Of a stretch of DNA of 64,000 nucleotides, positions 23,801 through 32,513 are shown piece after piece. The DNA comes from JAWKSY01 sp041402125 (GTDB lineage: Bacteria > Planctomycetota > GCA-002687715 > DRQF01), in NCBI GenBank assembly GCA_041402125.1, contig JAWKSY010000004.1, positions 248,001 through 312,000 of the forward strand, written 5' to 3'. Every line of letters begins with the position of its first letter. The stretch's first letter is position 1. A model generated the notes under the pieces. That model saw nothing but the letters and a program-made list of their open reading frames with translations, was not told where the DNA came from and searched no databases. The position numbers and the translations under genes are program-made.

Positions 23801-24539
23801 CATCCGGACGCTCGTCTTCTACGCGATGGTGGGCATCGCCTTCATCCTGGCCCTCAGCAGCATCGGCGTCCGACTCGGTCAGCTCGGCTGGGTCCTCGGC
23901 GCGGCCGGTATCGGCATCGGCTTCGGCCTGCAGGAGGTCATCTCGAACTTCATCGCGGGCCTGATCCTCTTCTTCGAGCGCCCCGTCCAGGTCGGAGACA
24001 TCATCAGCGTCGGCGACGTCGAGGGCGACGTCGAGCAGATCTCGATCCGGGCCACGGTCATCCGCACCCGCGACGGCATCTCGATCATCGTGCCGAACAA
24101 GCGCCTCATCACGGACGACGTCATCAACTGGTCGCACGGCGACCAGCGAACGCGCCTCAAGATCCAGGTCGGCGTCGCGTACGGATCGGACGTCCCGCTC
24201 GTGAAGAAGGTCCTCGTCGAGGTCGCGGAGAAGGAGCGCCGGGTCATGCGCTTCCCTCGCCCCGACACCCAGTTCATGGCGTTCGGAGAGAGCGAGCTGT
24301 CGTTCGAACTCCTGATCTGGCTCGCGACGCCCGACATCACGCTGCGTCGTCGGGTCCGCTCCGACCTCAACAGCGCGATCGACGCCGCGTTCCGCGAGCA
24401 CGGGATCGAGATCCCCTTCCCGCAGCGCGACCTGCACCTGCGGTCGGCGCCGGCGCCGATCCGGCTCGGCCGCGACGAGAAGCCCTCGCCGCCGGCGCCC
24501 GAAGATGATCCGGACGACGCCTCGGCCGCCGAGGCCTGA
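20841..24539 (+). CDS. Large mechanosensitive ion channel of the MscK/MscS type
   Basis: A 1232-residue channel of MscK-like architecture. It has a signal peptide (GAILGVLLVVLVGARTVRA, ends near residue 32) and a long charged coiled-coil periplasmic domain (about 40-560). A series of transmembrane helices starts at about residue 573. The C-terminal MscS core (about 1000-1205) contains GAAGIGIGFGLQEVISNFIAG for the pore helix, FFERPVQVGDIISVGDVEGDVE, IVPNKRLITDDVINWS and the terminal FPQRDLHLR. Its role is to release solutes at hypo-osmotic shock, possibly modulated by the periplasmic domain. It begins 39 bases after the REP pair. Confidence 0.93.
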   Translation: MRQDSFPSVPRIAGAILGVLLVVLVGARTVRAQGEDVAIQVDGQPSKYSRIVDLRTQATERLAKLGPPKENPTEAEKTTRARLTEAVAVLDRTAALMQRLNNFRSSMDEFDRVDRELDNEIARLRTESALPIEPDSALVDQAKQEELATEYGNAQRQASLNEVARTEKAKAVEDRALLIKEVPAQLTALAERRSALEKELAAIPEAAAGVVPSEEDRAKREELVFFLRALEVEQRRLELLQRRNNDLLELERRDLEIAEKRADADALILKNLEKLQGAMNDAFRRRTEIEARKYRREAEVLRKEAKDEKDLEVRSVKELRALILDIKALGADNSSSLTDLKEEQAKLKNLIDEAKRRLDWARRNFPEDTAFESWKRTALERARRRAEVQIGENEILRSFANPKTRLIRDEAASERERLIGLREALNESKLESSEHEGTIGDEGDGFISHWIEAVVHHKSGLEALNAFDESQARAQWDGLSAELRSVLAERITGAASAEEAAEKVLDGRAELMRTREEVSSHLSRVHFWLREPSLFSGSSLEAAGREAAALPATVGALPSRFSDGIAALREVEPSGSALWIRIAIALGIALAVGFVVRAVFLHLAQNASLAALESVSPEPAGAPTAGSSEAPPRTQSVPITGESSKRTTQFAVADVRARIAFHHTLARYAIPAVLVLGLFAIARFVRPDLPLLDLVTAVAGGLVAWRLQRAMESALLAPHAGGPCLMGCDEADARAIRHSVGRFVRYGAVIVPLSIAFDLLEASHWADICRWIVAIHALFVGVWLSFRRDIVQIIFHQGSHSVVARAFRSVFLNLLPLVILGFAAVVTLQTMGYRNAGLFYLSRSVIAVGVLLAAGIIFQSSSLLIRRRFLGNAEDDGESTSNDSDENDPRERGRIIARLAGFGAFVAIAAATILTLSWLFEIGLRQWRAFGSFDIVSGEVDEFHFTVEDLFRAGLTFFVGLFIARIVRDVLAIVLRRRKIQRGSRYVIRTLVFYAMVGIAFILALSSIGVRLGQLGWVLGAAGIGIGFGLQEVISNFIAGLILFFERPVQVGDIISVGDVEGDVEQISIRATVIRTRDGISIIVPNKRLITDDVINWSHGDQRTRLKIQVGVAYGSDVPLVKKVLVEVAEKERRVMRFPRPDTQFMAFGESELSFELLIWLATPDITLRRRVRSDLNSAIDAAFREHGIEIPFPQRDLHLRSAPAPIRLGRDEKPSPPAPEDDPDDASAAEA

Positions 24540-24557
24540 TCGAGCGGTCCGAGGCCG

Positions 24558-25745
24558 TCAGCGTCTCTCGAGTCGCCAGTCCGCAGGACCGTCCGCGGGG
24601 ACGATCGCTCCCGATGCGTCGCGCGGGGGCCAGGGCGCCTCGGGCCAGTCCCCTTCCTCGAACTCCCCGTCTCCGGCCCGGTCGACGAGACCGCACTCGA
24701 GCACGACGGGCAGTCGCGGCGGCACGACATCGCCGAAGAGGGGCGACCCGTCGAAGCGCGTCGCGCCGTAGCGGCGCCCGGCGCCGGGCTTGATCGCGAA
24801 GAGCGTCCCCTCCTCGTCGAGATCGAGGAAGACGCGCCCGCCGAGCGGCAGGAGAGCCGCGGCCGGTCCCTCGCTCGCGAGCCACCCTTCGGGGCCGAAG
24901 CGGTAGAGCGTCCAGACCTGCCTCTTCTCACCGTAGACCGACTGCCAGGTGAGGAGATCCGTGTTTCCGTCGCGATCGAGATCCAGGAGAGCGACCCCGA
25001 CCCCGGCGGCGCAGAGTCCGCGCAGCACGAGCCCCCCCTCCTCACCGAGCGCCTCGCCCCGGACGACGAGGTCGCCGGGCCCGAGGTCGTCGAGGCGCCG
25101 GGCCGAGGACCCGAGGGCACGGAGCGCGGCAAGGTCCGATTCCCCGAGCGCCTGGTGTCCGCGGTCGTAGGCCGCGTGCATCACGGCTTCCTCGTCGAGA
25201 CTGTGGTCGAGGCCGAAGAGGTGACCGATCTCGTGGACGGCGACCGCATAGGGATCGAACCCCTCCGGGCCGCTCCAGTCCCGTCGCCGGTCGAAGGCGA
25301 TCCATGCCGTCTCCCCGAGGGAGCTGGCCCGCGCGAGCGCATCGTGGACGGCGTGGAAGAGCGCCCCGCTGCTCTCCTCGGGGCGGGACCAGCGCAGGAC
25401 GATCTCGGCCTCGCGGTCCGTCGTCGCCTCGAGTTCGATGCCCAGCTCCGCCCGGACCGGCGCCCGCCAGACCTCCATCGCCCGCTCGAGCGCGGCCGCG
25501 AAGTCGGTCGCGGGGATCGGACCGTCGGTCGCTTCGATGCGATAGCGCACCCTCCCCCGGAAGGGACAGGGCCCGCGCAGCGTGAAGTGTCGATGCCCGA
25601 GAGCACGAGCGGCGGCCTTGGTGCGCGGCTGGGAGTCCGGGTCGCCGGCGGAGCCGCGGGCCGTCACGCGACGAGGGGCCTCGTCACAGGCCGCGATCGC
25701 GACCAGGAGGAGCAGGACGGCGCATTTCGGGAGGGAAGACGACAA
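24558..25745 (-). CDS. Matrixin-like zinc metalloprotease lipoprotein
   Basis: A 395-residue lipoprotein: the lipobox IAAC is at the end of LLLLVAIAACDEA, with Cys near residue 20. The zinc-binding motif HEIGHLFGLDH (HExxHxxGxxH, about residue 170) is followed by a Met-turn candidate VMHAAYDRG, as in matrixins and other metzincins. The C-terminal third has a DLDRDGNTDLL calcium-loop-like repeat and other beta strands, as in FG-GAP/VCBS proteins. It probably acts in the periplasm or outer membrane on an unknown protein. It lies downstream of the di-haem oxidoreductases on the same strand, but a hairpin separates them. Confidence 0.85.
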   Translation of the reverse strand: MSSSLPKCAVLLLLVAIAACDEAPRRVTARGSAGDPDSQPRTKAAARALGHRHFTLRGPCPFRGRVRYRIEATDGPIPATDFAAALERAMEVWRAPVRAELGIELEATTDREAEIVLRWSRPEESSGALFHAVHDALARASSLGETAWIAFDRRRDWSGPEGFDPYAVAVHEIGHLFGLDHSLDEEAVMHAAYDRGHQALGESDLAALRALGSSARRLDDLGPGDLVVRGEALGEEGGLVLRGLCAAGVGVALLDLDRDGNTDLLTWQSVYGEKRQVWTLYRFGPEGWLASEGPAAALLPLGGRVFLDLDEEGTLFAIKPGAGRRYGATRFDGSPLFGDVVPPRLPVVLECGLVDRAGDGEFEEGDWPEAPWPPRDASGAIVPADGPADWRLERR

Positions 25746-25767
25746 CCACGGGCTCCGGAACGAAGAA

Positions 25768-25802
25768 GGGGCCGCGGATCCGGCGATCGGATCCGCGGCC
25801 CC
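25768..25802 (-). terminator. Hairpin terminator after the di-haem oxidoreductase operon
   Basis: GGGGCCGCGGATCC pairs exactly with GGATCCGCGGCCCC around a 7-base loop, 18 bases past the stop at 25820. It separates the cytochrome operon from the metalloprotease gene on the same strand. Confidence 0.75.
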
Positions 25803-25819
25803 CTCTCAGGACTCGATCA

Positions 25820-26998
25820 TCAGAGGTCGTTCAGGAAGGCCAGGAGGGCCATCTTCTGCGACTCGGTGAGCGCGTCGAAGGCCGCGGTGACCGCGGTCGC
25901 CTCGCCCTCGTGGAGGTAGATCGTGTCGAAGAGCGTCTCGCCGCGACCGTCGTGCCACCAGGGGCCGGTCTCGGAGATGCCCCAGAGCGGCGGCGTGCGG
26001 TACATGCCGCTTCCCGCGCCCGGCTCGGCCATGCCCGAGAACGTCGCCGACTGCACGTTGTGCAGCAGCAGGTTCGTGTAGGCACGGACGGGACCGTTCG
26101 GTCCCTGCAGGCTCGGGAGATGGCACTTCGCGCAGCCGACGCTCGTGAAGAGCATCTCGCCCTCGGCCACCGCGGGATCCTGCGAGTTCTTCCGACGCGG
26201 CGCCGCGAGGTTCCGCATGAAGAAGACGAGGTCCGCGAGGTCGTCGTTCGTGATCTCGGGGTCGGCGACCGTGTCGAGATCGGTGAGGGCGCCGAAACCG
26301 CGGCCGTTGTCGGGCACCGTCAGGCCGATCTCGCCCGTCACCGCGTCATGCGCGAAGTCGAGGAGCGAGGGGATCTGGGCCTTCCAGCCGAAACGACCGA
26401 CCGCGGTCTGGCCGCCGCCGACGCTGACGATCCGCGCGACGCCGAAGATGCCGTCGGCGTTCGCGTCCGTCGGATCCTGGTTGGCGAGGATGACCGACTC
26501 GGCGATGTCGTCGAGGAGACCGTCACCGAGGATCGAGGGGGTCTGACGCTGCTCGTAGACGTTCGCGAGCGGGGGCATCTCCTCGCGCGGCTCGAAGTCG
26601 CCCTCCATGACCGGCGGACGGAGCTTGCTCGCGGCCTGGCCGCCGGCGAGGTCGACGAAGCCGGAGCCCATGTCCTGGCCGAAGCGAGCGACGTTGAGCT
26701 CGAGCCCGCCCGCGCCGCCCAGACCGGGATCGGCGTGACAGGCGCGGCAGGAGTCCGCGTTGAAGTCCGGCGTTCCGAGTCCGGCGGTGTGGTGGAAGTC
26801 GCGGTCGAAGATGACGCGACCGCGCAGCCACTGGGCCAGCGGCGCGCCGGAGAGCTGGGTCTCCGTGCCGCCCGGCGTTCCGACCGGCGGAACCGGGGAC
26901 TCGAAGGTGAAGGAGGATCCTTCGCCGGCCGGAGGCCGGACGAGGGCGCCGACGAGGACGAGGCTCCCGACGAGCCCGGTGATCGTGATCTTCTTCAT
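25820..26998 (-). CDS. Di-haem oxidoreductase (DUF1111 family, c-type cytochrome)
   Basis: A 392-residue exported cytochrome with an N-terminal hydrophobic signal (ITITGLVGSLVLVGALV). Two haem-binding motifs are visible: CRACH (about residue 80) and CAKCH (about 295). Further family landmarks are TPPLWGISETGPWWHDGRGETLFDTI and HEGEA near the end. The family is annotated as putative thiol oxidoreductase or peroxidase-like di-haem protein; the substrate is unproven. Its ATG overlaps the stop of the upstream paralogue (TGATG), so the two are translationally coupled and may form a hetero-complex. Confidence 0.9.
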   Translation of the reverse strand: MKKITITGLVGSLVLVGALVRPPAGEGSSFTFESPVPPVGTPGGTETQLSGAPLAQWLRGRVIFDRDFHHTAGLGTPDFNADSCRACHADPGLGGAGGLELNVARFGQDMGSGFVDLAGGQAASKLRPPVMEGDFEPREEMPPLANVYEQRQTPSILGDGLLDDIAESVILANQDPTDANADGIFGVARIVSVGGGQTAVGRFGWKAQIPSLLDFAHDAVTGEIGLTVPDNGRGFGALTDLDTVADPEITNDDLADLVFFMRNLAAPRRKNSQDPAVAEGEMLFTSVGCAKCHLPSLQGPNGPVRAYTNLLLHNVQSATFSGMAEPGAGSGMYRTPPLWGISETGPWWHDGRGETLFDTIYLHEGEATAVTAAFDALTESQKMALLAFLNDL

Positions 26999-28248
26999 CA
27001 CAGGGCCTCCAGGAAGGCGATGATCGCGGCACGCTCGGCGTCGGAAAGGCCGACGTAGGTGTCGCGGATCGTCTGGGCCTCGCCGCCGTGCAGGAGGATC
27101 GCCTCGTCGAGGGTCTCCGCGCGGCCGTCGTGCAGGAAGGGAGCGCTCATCGAGACGCCCCACAGGGGCTGGGTCCGCCACTCGGACTCGGTCGTGCCGA
27201 GCGAGATCGAGGACGCCTGCGGGACGGTGCCGGGCATGTGCACGCCGTCGGCGAGCCCCGGTCCCATGTCGTGGAGCAGGAGATCGGTGTAGGCCTCGAC
27301 CGGTCCATCGGTGCCCTGCAGCGCCGGGATGTGGCACTTGGTGCAGCCGATCTGGCCGAAGAGCTGCTCACCCTGCGTCGCCTCGGCGCTGAAGGCCTTC
27401 TTCCGCGGCGGCGCGAGGAAGCGCGCGAAGGCGATCAGGTCCGAGAGGTCCTGCTCGCTGATCTCGGGATCTGGCACGCCGTCCATGTCGACGAGCGGCG
27501 CCGTCGGATCGGCGCCGACCTGGAGACGACCCTCGCCGAGCGAAACGGTCGCGCCGGTGCCCTGGAAGGGGTTCGAGGTGATGCCCATCTGGTTGTTGAG
27601 CGGACCGCGCGTGAACTGCTCGAGGTTGTTCGACTGCGCCTTGGTGCCGAAGCGACCGAGTCCGCCGTTGAAGTAGTTTCCGCGACCGCTGATGCCGTCG
27701 CCGTCGAGATCATCGGGATCCGCGTTCGCGAGGATGGTCGCGTCGCTGATCGTCTCGAAGAGTCCGACGCCGAAGGTCGGCAGCGCGTTGCGCTGCGTGA
27801 TCGCGACCGGGAGGCCGAAGATCGTCGTCGGCAGGTTCGAACGGCGCGCCGTCGTCGAGAAGCTCGACGTGGCGTGCGGCGTCTGACCGAAGGCCGGCAC
27901 GACGACACTCGGAGTGCCGGGCAGCGCGAACTGGAAGCCCGGGAATCCGACCGCGGCGATGTAGAAGTTGCGGTACATCTTCGCCGAGCCGCCGGGAACC
28001 GGCGTCGAGTGGCAGGACTCGCAGCTCGTGGCGTTGTAGAGCGGCCCCAGACCTTCGCTCGGACCGAAGCGCTTGCTGAAGAGCGCGCGGCCCCGCTCGA
28101 AGGCGGCCTGCTGGTCGGCGGTGATGCCGTCCATGGCCTGCCCGAGGGTCGAAACTTGAACGTTGGACTCGGTCCCCCCGCCCGTGCACGCGGTCAACAG
28201 ACCGGCGGCGAGGGCGAGCGGAACGAATCCGCGCAGGATGGTGAACAT
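26998..28248 (-). CDS. Di-haem oxidoreductase lipoprotein (DUF1111 family)
   Basis: A 416-residue paralogue of the following gene. The lipoprotein signal ends LLTAC (Cys about residue 21), so it is likely anchored to a membrane while its partner is soluble. Haem motifs are CESCH (about residue 78) and CTKCH (about 304). The family pattern TQPLWGVSMSAPFLHDGRAETLDEAILLHGGEA is present. The two copies share the 'PLWG...HDGR.ETL' segment and C-terminal 'FL' ending. It is the first gene of a two-gene operon, with a 1-base overlap to the second. Confidence 0.9.
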   Translation of the reverse strand: MFTILRGFVPLALAAGLLTACTGGGTESNVQVSTLGQAMDGITADQQAAFERGRALFSKRFGPSEGLGPLYNATSCESCHSTPVPGGSAKMYRNFYIAAVGFPGFQFALPGTPSVVVPAFGQTPHATSSFSTTARRSNLPTTIFGLPVAITQRNALPTFGVGLFETISDATILANADPDDLDGDGISGRGNYFNGGLGRFGTKAQSNNLEQFTRGPLNNQMGITSNPFQGTGATVSLGEGRLQVGADPTAPLVDMDGVPDPEISEQDLSDLIAFARFLAPPRKKAFSAEATQGEQLFGQIGCTKCHIPALQGTDGPVEAYTDLLLHDMGPGLADGVHMPGTVPQASSISLGTTESEWRTQPLWGVSMSAPFLHDGRAETLDEAILLHGGEAQTIRDTYVGLSDAERAAIIAFLEAL

Positions 28249-28522
28249 GGGTGATTTCCTCGTACGGACGGCGTCGGACGCGAGCGTGCCCCGCCTTTCG
28301 TATCGGTTGCCGCCCCGGATCCCTTGGGGCGGAGTTGACGGCCGGGCCGCATTTTATGGCGGCGGCCGAATTCGAGCGAGGACTTTCCACGGGTCGGGAA
28401 GATCCCGGGACCGCTCGCGTCGCCGCGCCGTCCGACTCCGGCCGCGGCCGGGCGGTCGGGTCCGGACGCGGACGCGGCCCACCGCGTCCACGCCAACCAC
28501 AACATCATTCAGAGCAAGGACT

Positions 28523-31174
28523 TCAGGACGCGAGCGCGGCCTCGATGGCGGCCCGGGAGCTCGCCAGGGCCTCCTCGATCTTCGTCGCGTCCTTGCCGCC
28601 GGCCTGGGCGAAATCGGGGCGTCCACCACCCCCTCCGCCGAGGATTCCGGCCGCGAGCTTGGCGATCTGCCCGGCGTGGACCCTTTTTCCCGCGAGATCC
28701 GCGCTCGCGAACGCCACGACCAGGACCTTGTCGTCCTGGGCGGCGGCCAGGAGACCGGCCACCGCGCCGTGGTTGTTCCGGAGGATGTCGGCGACGTCGG
28801 AGAGCGCCTTGGCGTCGCCCTCGATTCGCGCGACGACCACCTTCGCGTCGCCGGCGGAGCTCGCCTTCCCGAGGAGCTCCTTCGCGAGCGATCCCGCGTC
28901 GGCGCCGGCCTGACGACCGCCGGCCTTCTTGAGCTCCTTGACCTGCTTCTGGAGCGCCTCGACGCGAGCCGGGATCTCCTCGACCTTGGCCTTCACCGCG
29001 GCCGCGGTCTCGCGGAGCAGCCGACGTTCGTCCTGCATCACCCGGATCGCGGCCGGGCCGGTGAGGGCCTCGATGCGCCGGACGCCGGCCTGCACCGCCC
29101 CCTCGGAGGCGATGACGAAGGCGCCGATGTCACCGGTGGCGGCGCAGTGGGTGCCGCCGCAGAGCTCGGTGGAGAAGCCGCCGATGTCGACGACGCGAAC
29201 GCGATCAGCGTACTTCTCGCCGAAGAGCGCGGTGACGCCGCGCGCACGGGCGGCCTCGAGGTCCTCGAGCGTCGTCCCGAGCGCGGCATTCTCGACGACG
29301 CGCTCGTTGACGAGCCGCTCGATCTCCTCGATCTCCTCGAGCGAGATCGCCTTCGGGTGGGCGACGTCGAATCGCAGCCGGTCCTCGGCCACGAGCGACC
29401 CCTGCTGGGTCGCGTGCTCGCCGAGAACGCGCTTGAGCGCCCAGTGCAGGAGATGGGTGCCGGTGTGGTTCCGCATCACCGCCGCGCGACGGGCGGCGTC
29501 GACCGCCGCCGTCAGCGAGGCCGGCGCGGACGCGAGGCTCCCCTCCTCCACCTCGCCGACGTGAAGGACGATGTCGCCGACCAGGCGCACGTCGTCGACG
29601 CGGAACCGGAAGCCCTCACCGGTGATCACGCCCCGGTCGGAGACCTGGCCTCCCGACTCGGAGTAGAACGGCGAGCGGTCGAGCACGAGGTGCGTGTCGT
29701 CCACCGCCTTCACGAGGCGCGCCGTCGCGCGGAGCCCGTCGCCCTCGCCCGCCGCCCCGGCGCGGTAGTAGCAGCGTTCCGTGGCGGGCAGCCCCTCGAG
29801 GGCCTCGGCGTCGAAACCGCGACCGAAGGCGCCGGCCGACTTCGAGGCCTCGCGGTGCGCGGCCTGCGCGGCGTCCCAGCCCGAGGACTCGACGCGGAGG
29901 CCGTCCTCGCGCGCCATGAGCTCGACGAGGTCGCGCGGGAAGCCGAAGGTCGCGTAGAGGTCGTAGGCCTCGCCGCCGTCGATGTGGTCGCGGCCCTCGC
30001 CCCGGACGCGATCGGCGAGCTGGGCGTAGAGATCGAGACCGGTCGAGGGTCTTCGCGAAGGGCTTTCTCCTCCGACTCGATGAGCAGCGCGCGACGATCG
30101 CGGCGCTGGGCGACTCGGGAAGCGCCTTCCGAGGACCGACACGACCGCGTCGACGAGGCGGTGGATGAAGGGCTCCTTCATCTCGAGAGCCTGACGGCCG
30201 AAGCGCTGCAGGCCCGCCGCAGGATGCGCCGCAGGACGTAGCCGCGCCCTCGTTGCTCGGCAGCACGCCGTCGGGAGAAGGCCACGGACAGCGTCCGACG
30301 TGGTCCGCGATGACGCGGAACGCGACGTCGGCGGGACTCGCCGTCGCCCCGTAGGGCCGCCCTGTTTCCGCTCGATCGCGCGGAAGATCGGCGAGAAGAG
30401 GTCCGTGTCGTAGTTGCTCGTCTTCCCCTGGACGACGGCGGCGAGGCGCCTGAAGCCCATGCCGGTGTCGACGTGCTTCTTCGGCAGCGGGCTGAGCTTG
30501 CCGTCGGCGCCGCGGTTGTACTGGATGAAGACCAGGTTCCAGATCTCGATGACGCGACAGTTGTCGCCGTTCACGCCGCTGCGGGCATCGTCGGGATCGG
30601 GGATCGCGTCGGCGGCGGGACCGAGGTCGTAGTGGATCTCGGTGCAGGGGCCGCAGGGCCCCGTGTCGCCCATCTCCCAGAAGTTCTCCTTGCGCCCGAA
30701 GCGGAGGACGGTCGAGGCCGGGATGCCCGTGGAGCTCGGGCGCCAGAGCTTCCGTCTCGAGGTCGGCCTCGAGTCCGTCCTGATCGTCGCCGCCGAAGAC
30801 GGTGACGTAGAGGCGCTCGGGGTCGAGACCGTAGCGCTCGACGAGCAGCTCCCAGGCCCAGGCGATGGCCTCGCGCTTTGAAGTAGTCGCCGAAGGACCA
30901 GTTCGAGCATCTCGAAGAAGGTGGTGGTAGGTGTCGAATTTCACCTCGAGATCGTTGTGCTTGCTCGAGACGCGGATGCACCTCTGGTGTCGGCCGCGCG
31001 GCGATAGTCGCGCGAGCCGTTCCCGAGGAAGACGTCCTTGAACTGATTCATCCCCGCGTTCGTGAAGAGCAGGGTCGCGTCACCCTGCGGCACGACCGGC
31101 GCCGAGGGCACGATGCGGTGCCCTCTCCTCGAAGAAACCGAGGAACTCGGCGCGGATCTCCTTCGCGCCTTCAT
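28523..31174 (-). CDS. alaS: Alanyl-tRNA synthetase, with multiple frameshifts in the N-terminal half
   Basis: This enzyme charges tRNA-Ala. The intact C-terminal part shows RNHTGTHLLHWALK (editing-domain HxxxH), GGFSTELCGGTHCAATGDIG (C-x3-H zinc site) and a glycine-rich DHHA1-type end GGGGGGRPDFAQAGGKD. The N-terminal part is readable only by changing frames: GHRIVPSAPVVPQGDATLLF, then RVSSKHND, then NWSFGDYFK, then RKENFWEMGDTGPCGPCTEI. At least six small indels lie between 30020 and 31174. Because alaS is normally single-copy and essential, I take these as sequence errors. I chose the ATG at 31174 (MKA...), matching the usual start. No second alaS is visible. Confidence 0.9.
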
Positions 31175-31324
31175 CTCGTGGCCGCTCCCGCGCTCATCGC
31201 CTCCGATCGGGGCGCAGCCGCAGCCGCGCGTCCCCGCGGACGCCGGACCGGGCGCTCCCACCGGGCGGGGCACGATAGCACGGCGGACCGGAGCCCGAAA
31301 ACGGAGCGCCGCCCCCGGAACGCG

Positions 31325-31358
31325 GAGACGGCGCGCCGGGGAACCGGCGCGCCGTCTC
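31325..31358 (-). terminator. 15-bp stem hairpin terminator with GGAA tetraloop
   Basis: GAGACGGCGCGCCGG and its exact complement flank the loop GGAA, 30 bases beyond the stop of the HEAT-like gene (31388) on the minus strand. It also separates that operon from alaS. Confidence 0.75.
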
Positions 31359-31387
31359 GTCGAGGTTCGCGATGCGACCGGCGAGGA

Positions 31388-32497
31388 TCAGTCGCCGCCG
31401 CGGCCTCCCCCGCCGAAGCCACCGAAGCCGCCACCCCCGCCGCCGCCGCGACCGCCGAAGCCTCCTCCGCCGCCCGGGCCGCGACGGTTGTTGCCGTCGC
31501 CCAGGCGCTGGATCGCGCGGCGCAGGGTCCGGGCGTTGTCGCCGTCGGGGTCGGCGTCCAGCGCGGCCTGGAGCACCGTGCGGGCCCCGTCACCGCCGAG
31601 GTTCCGCAGCGATCCCACGGCCCGCTGGAACTCCTGCCCGTCCTGGCTGCGAAGGGCCGAGCCGTACTGCTGGACGAGCTGGTCGTAGGGCCCGCGCCGT
31701 CCGAGGCCGAGCAGCTCGCGGGCCGCCTCGCCCTTCTCGCGCTCGCTCTCGGCCCGGTTGAAGATGTCGAGCCAGCCCTGCTCGGCCGCCGGGTGCTTCA
31801 GGGCCCCGAGCGCCGAGAGGTAGTCGCGGCGACGACGACCTTCCTCGGAGTTCAGCTGCTGCACGAGCAGATTCGTCAGGCCCGCGTCCGCCAGGAGCGT
31901 CTTCTGCGCCTCGTCGTCGCCGACGCGTTCGGCGAGGGCGACGGTGCGCCGACGCGCCTCCGCCGAGACCTGGGCCTGCGGGTCGGTCCAGAGCAGGAAG
32001 AGGAGGTCGGCCGCCTCCCGCGAGCCGTCCCGCACCGCGCCTTCGAGCAGGCGGACGCCGCGCACGCGGAGATCCTCGTTGCCCGAGTCCAGGAGCAGTC
32101 GCGCCATCCGGACCGGATCGCGCAGGACCTTGGTCGCGACGAGGGTGACGTCGCGCTCGGCGCGGCTGGTCGGATCGTCGTAGATCATCTCGGCGAACTG
32201 GATGCCGTCGACGAGCTGGGCGAGATCGGCGCGCAGTCCCTCGAGAGCCCGCTCGCGCGCGGCGAAGGTGTCCGCGAGTCCGCCGTCGGTGCCGCCCTCG
32301 CTCGCGCGTCGGGCGTCCTCCTCGGCGAGCCGGGCGGCGAATCGCTCCCCGGCGATCTTGCGCACCTCGGCGCGGCGGGCCTCCTCGGACCGCTCGGCGG
32401 CCCGGGGCGTTCCGGCCTCGCTCTCGAGCCGCTGCGACACGAAGGCGCCGGCGACGATCGAGACGACGAGAACGATGGCGAAGGGGATGGGCTTCAA
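31388..32497 (-). CDS. Membrane-anchored HEAT-like repeat protein with Gly-rich tail
   Basis: A 369-residue protein starting at TTG (32497), with a Shine-Dalgarno GGGAGGG upstream; the longer ATG-started frame would overlap the previous gene by 77 bases. A membrane helix (IPFAIVLVVSIVAGAFVS) is followed by helical repeats reminiscent of HEAT/Armadillo units (VRMARLLLDSGNEDLRVRGVRLL, KTLLADAGLTNLLVQQL). The last 40 residues are almost pure Gly with Arg and Phe (GGGFGGRGG type). It lies 16 bases downstream of the Spy-like gene, whose tail has the same composition; the two probably work together at the membrane. No function is known. Confidence 0.75.
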   Translation of the reverse strand: MKPIPFAIVLVVSIVAGAFVSQRLESEAGTPRAAERSEEARRAEVRKIAGERFAARLAEEDARRASEGGTDGGLADTFAARERALEGLRADLAQLVDGIQFAEMIYDDPTSRAERDVTLVATKVLRDPVRMARLLLDSGNEDLRVRGVRLLEGAVRDGSREAADLLFLLWTDPQAQVSAEARRRTVALAERVGDDEAQKTLLADAGLTNLLVQQLNSEEGRRRRDYLSALGALKHPAAEQGWLDIFNRAESEREKGEAARELLGLGRRGPYDQLVQQYGSALRSQDGQEFQRAVGSLRNLGGDGARTVLQAALDADPDGDNARTLRRAIQRLGDGNNRRGPGGGGGFGGRGGGGGGGFGGFGGGGRGGD

Positions 32498-32513
32498 GGC
32501 TCCGTCCCTCCCT

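Noticed and set aside
20748..24437. A very long open reading frame on the strand opposite the mechanosensitive channel gene
   Set aside because: It mirrors the real gene exactly, has an Asp/Glu/Arg/Leu-rich composition typical of antisense frames in GC-rich DNA, and shows no domain; the channel on the plus strand has clear motifs.
28523..31174. UGA or other stop codons in alaS read as recoding signals
   Set aside because: The breaks are frame slips in short repeats, not clean in-frame stops at catalytic residues, and no SECIS-like hairpin accompanies them.
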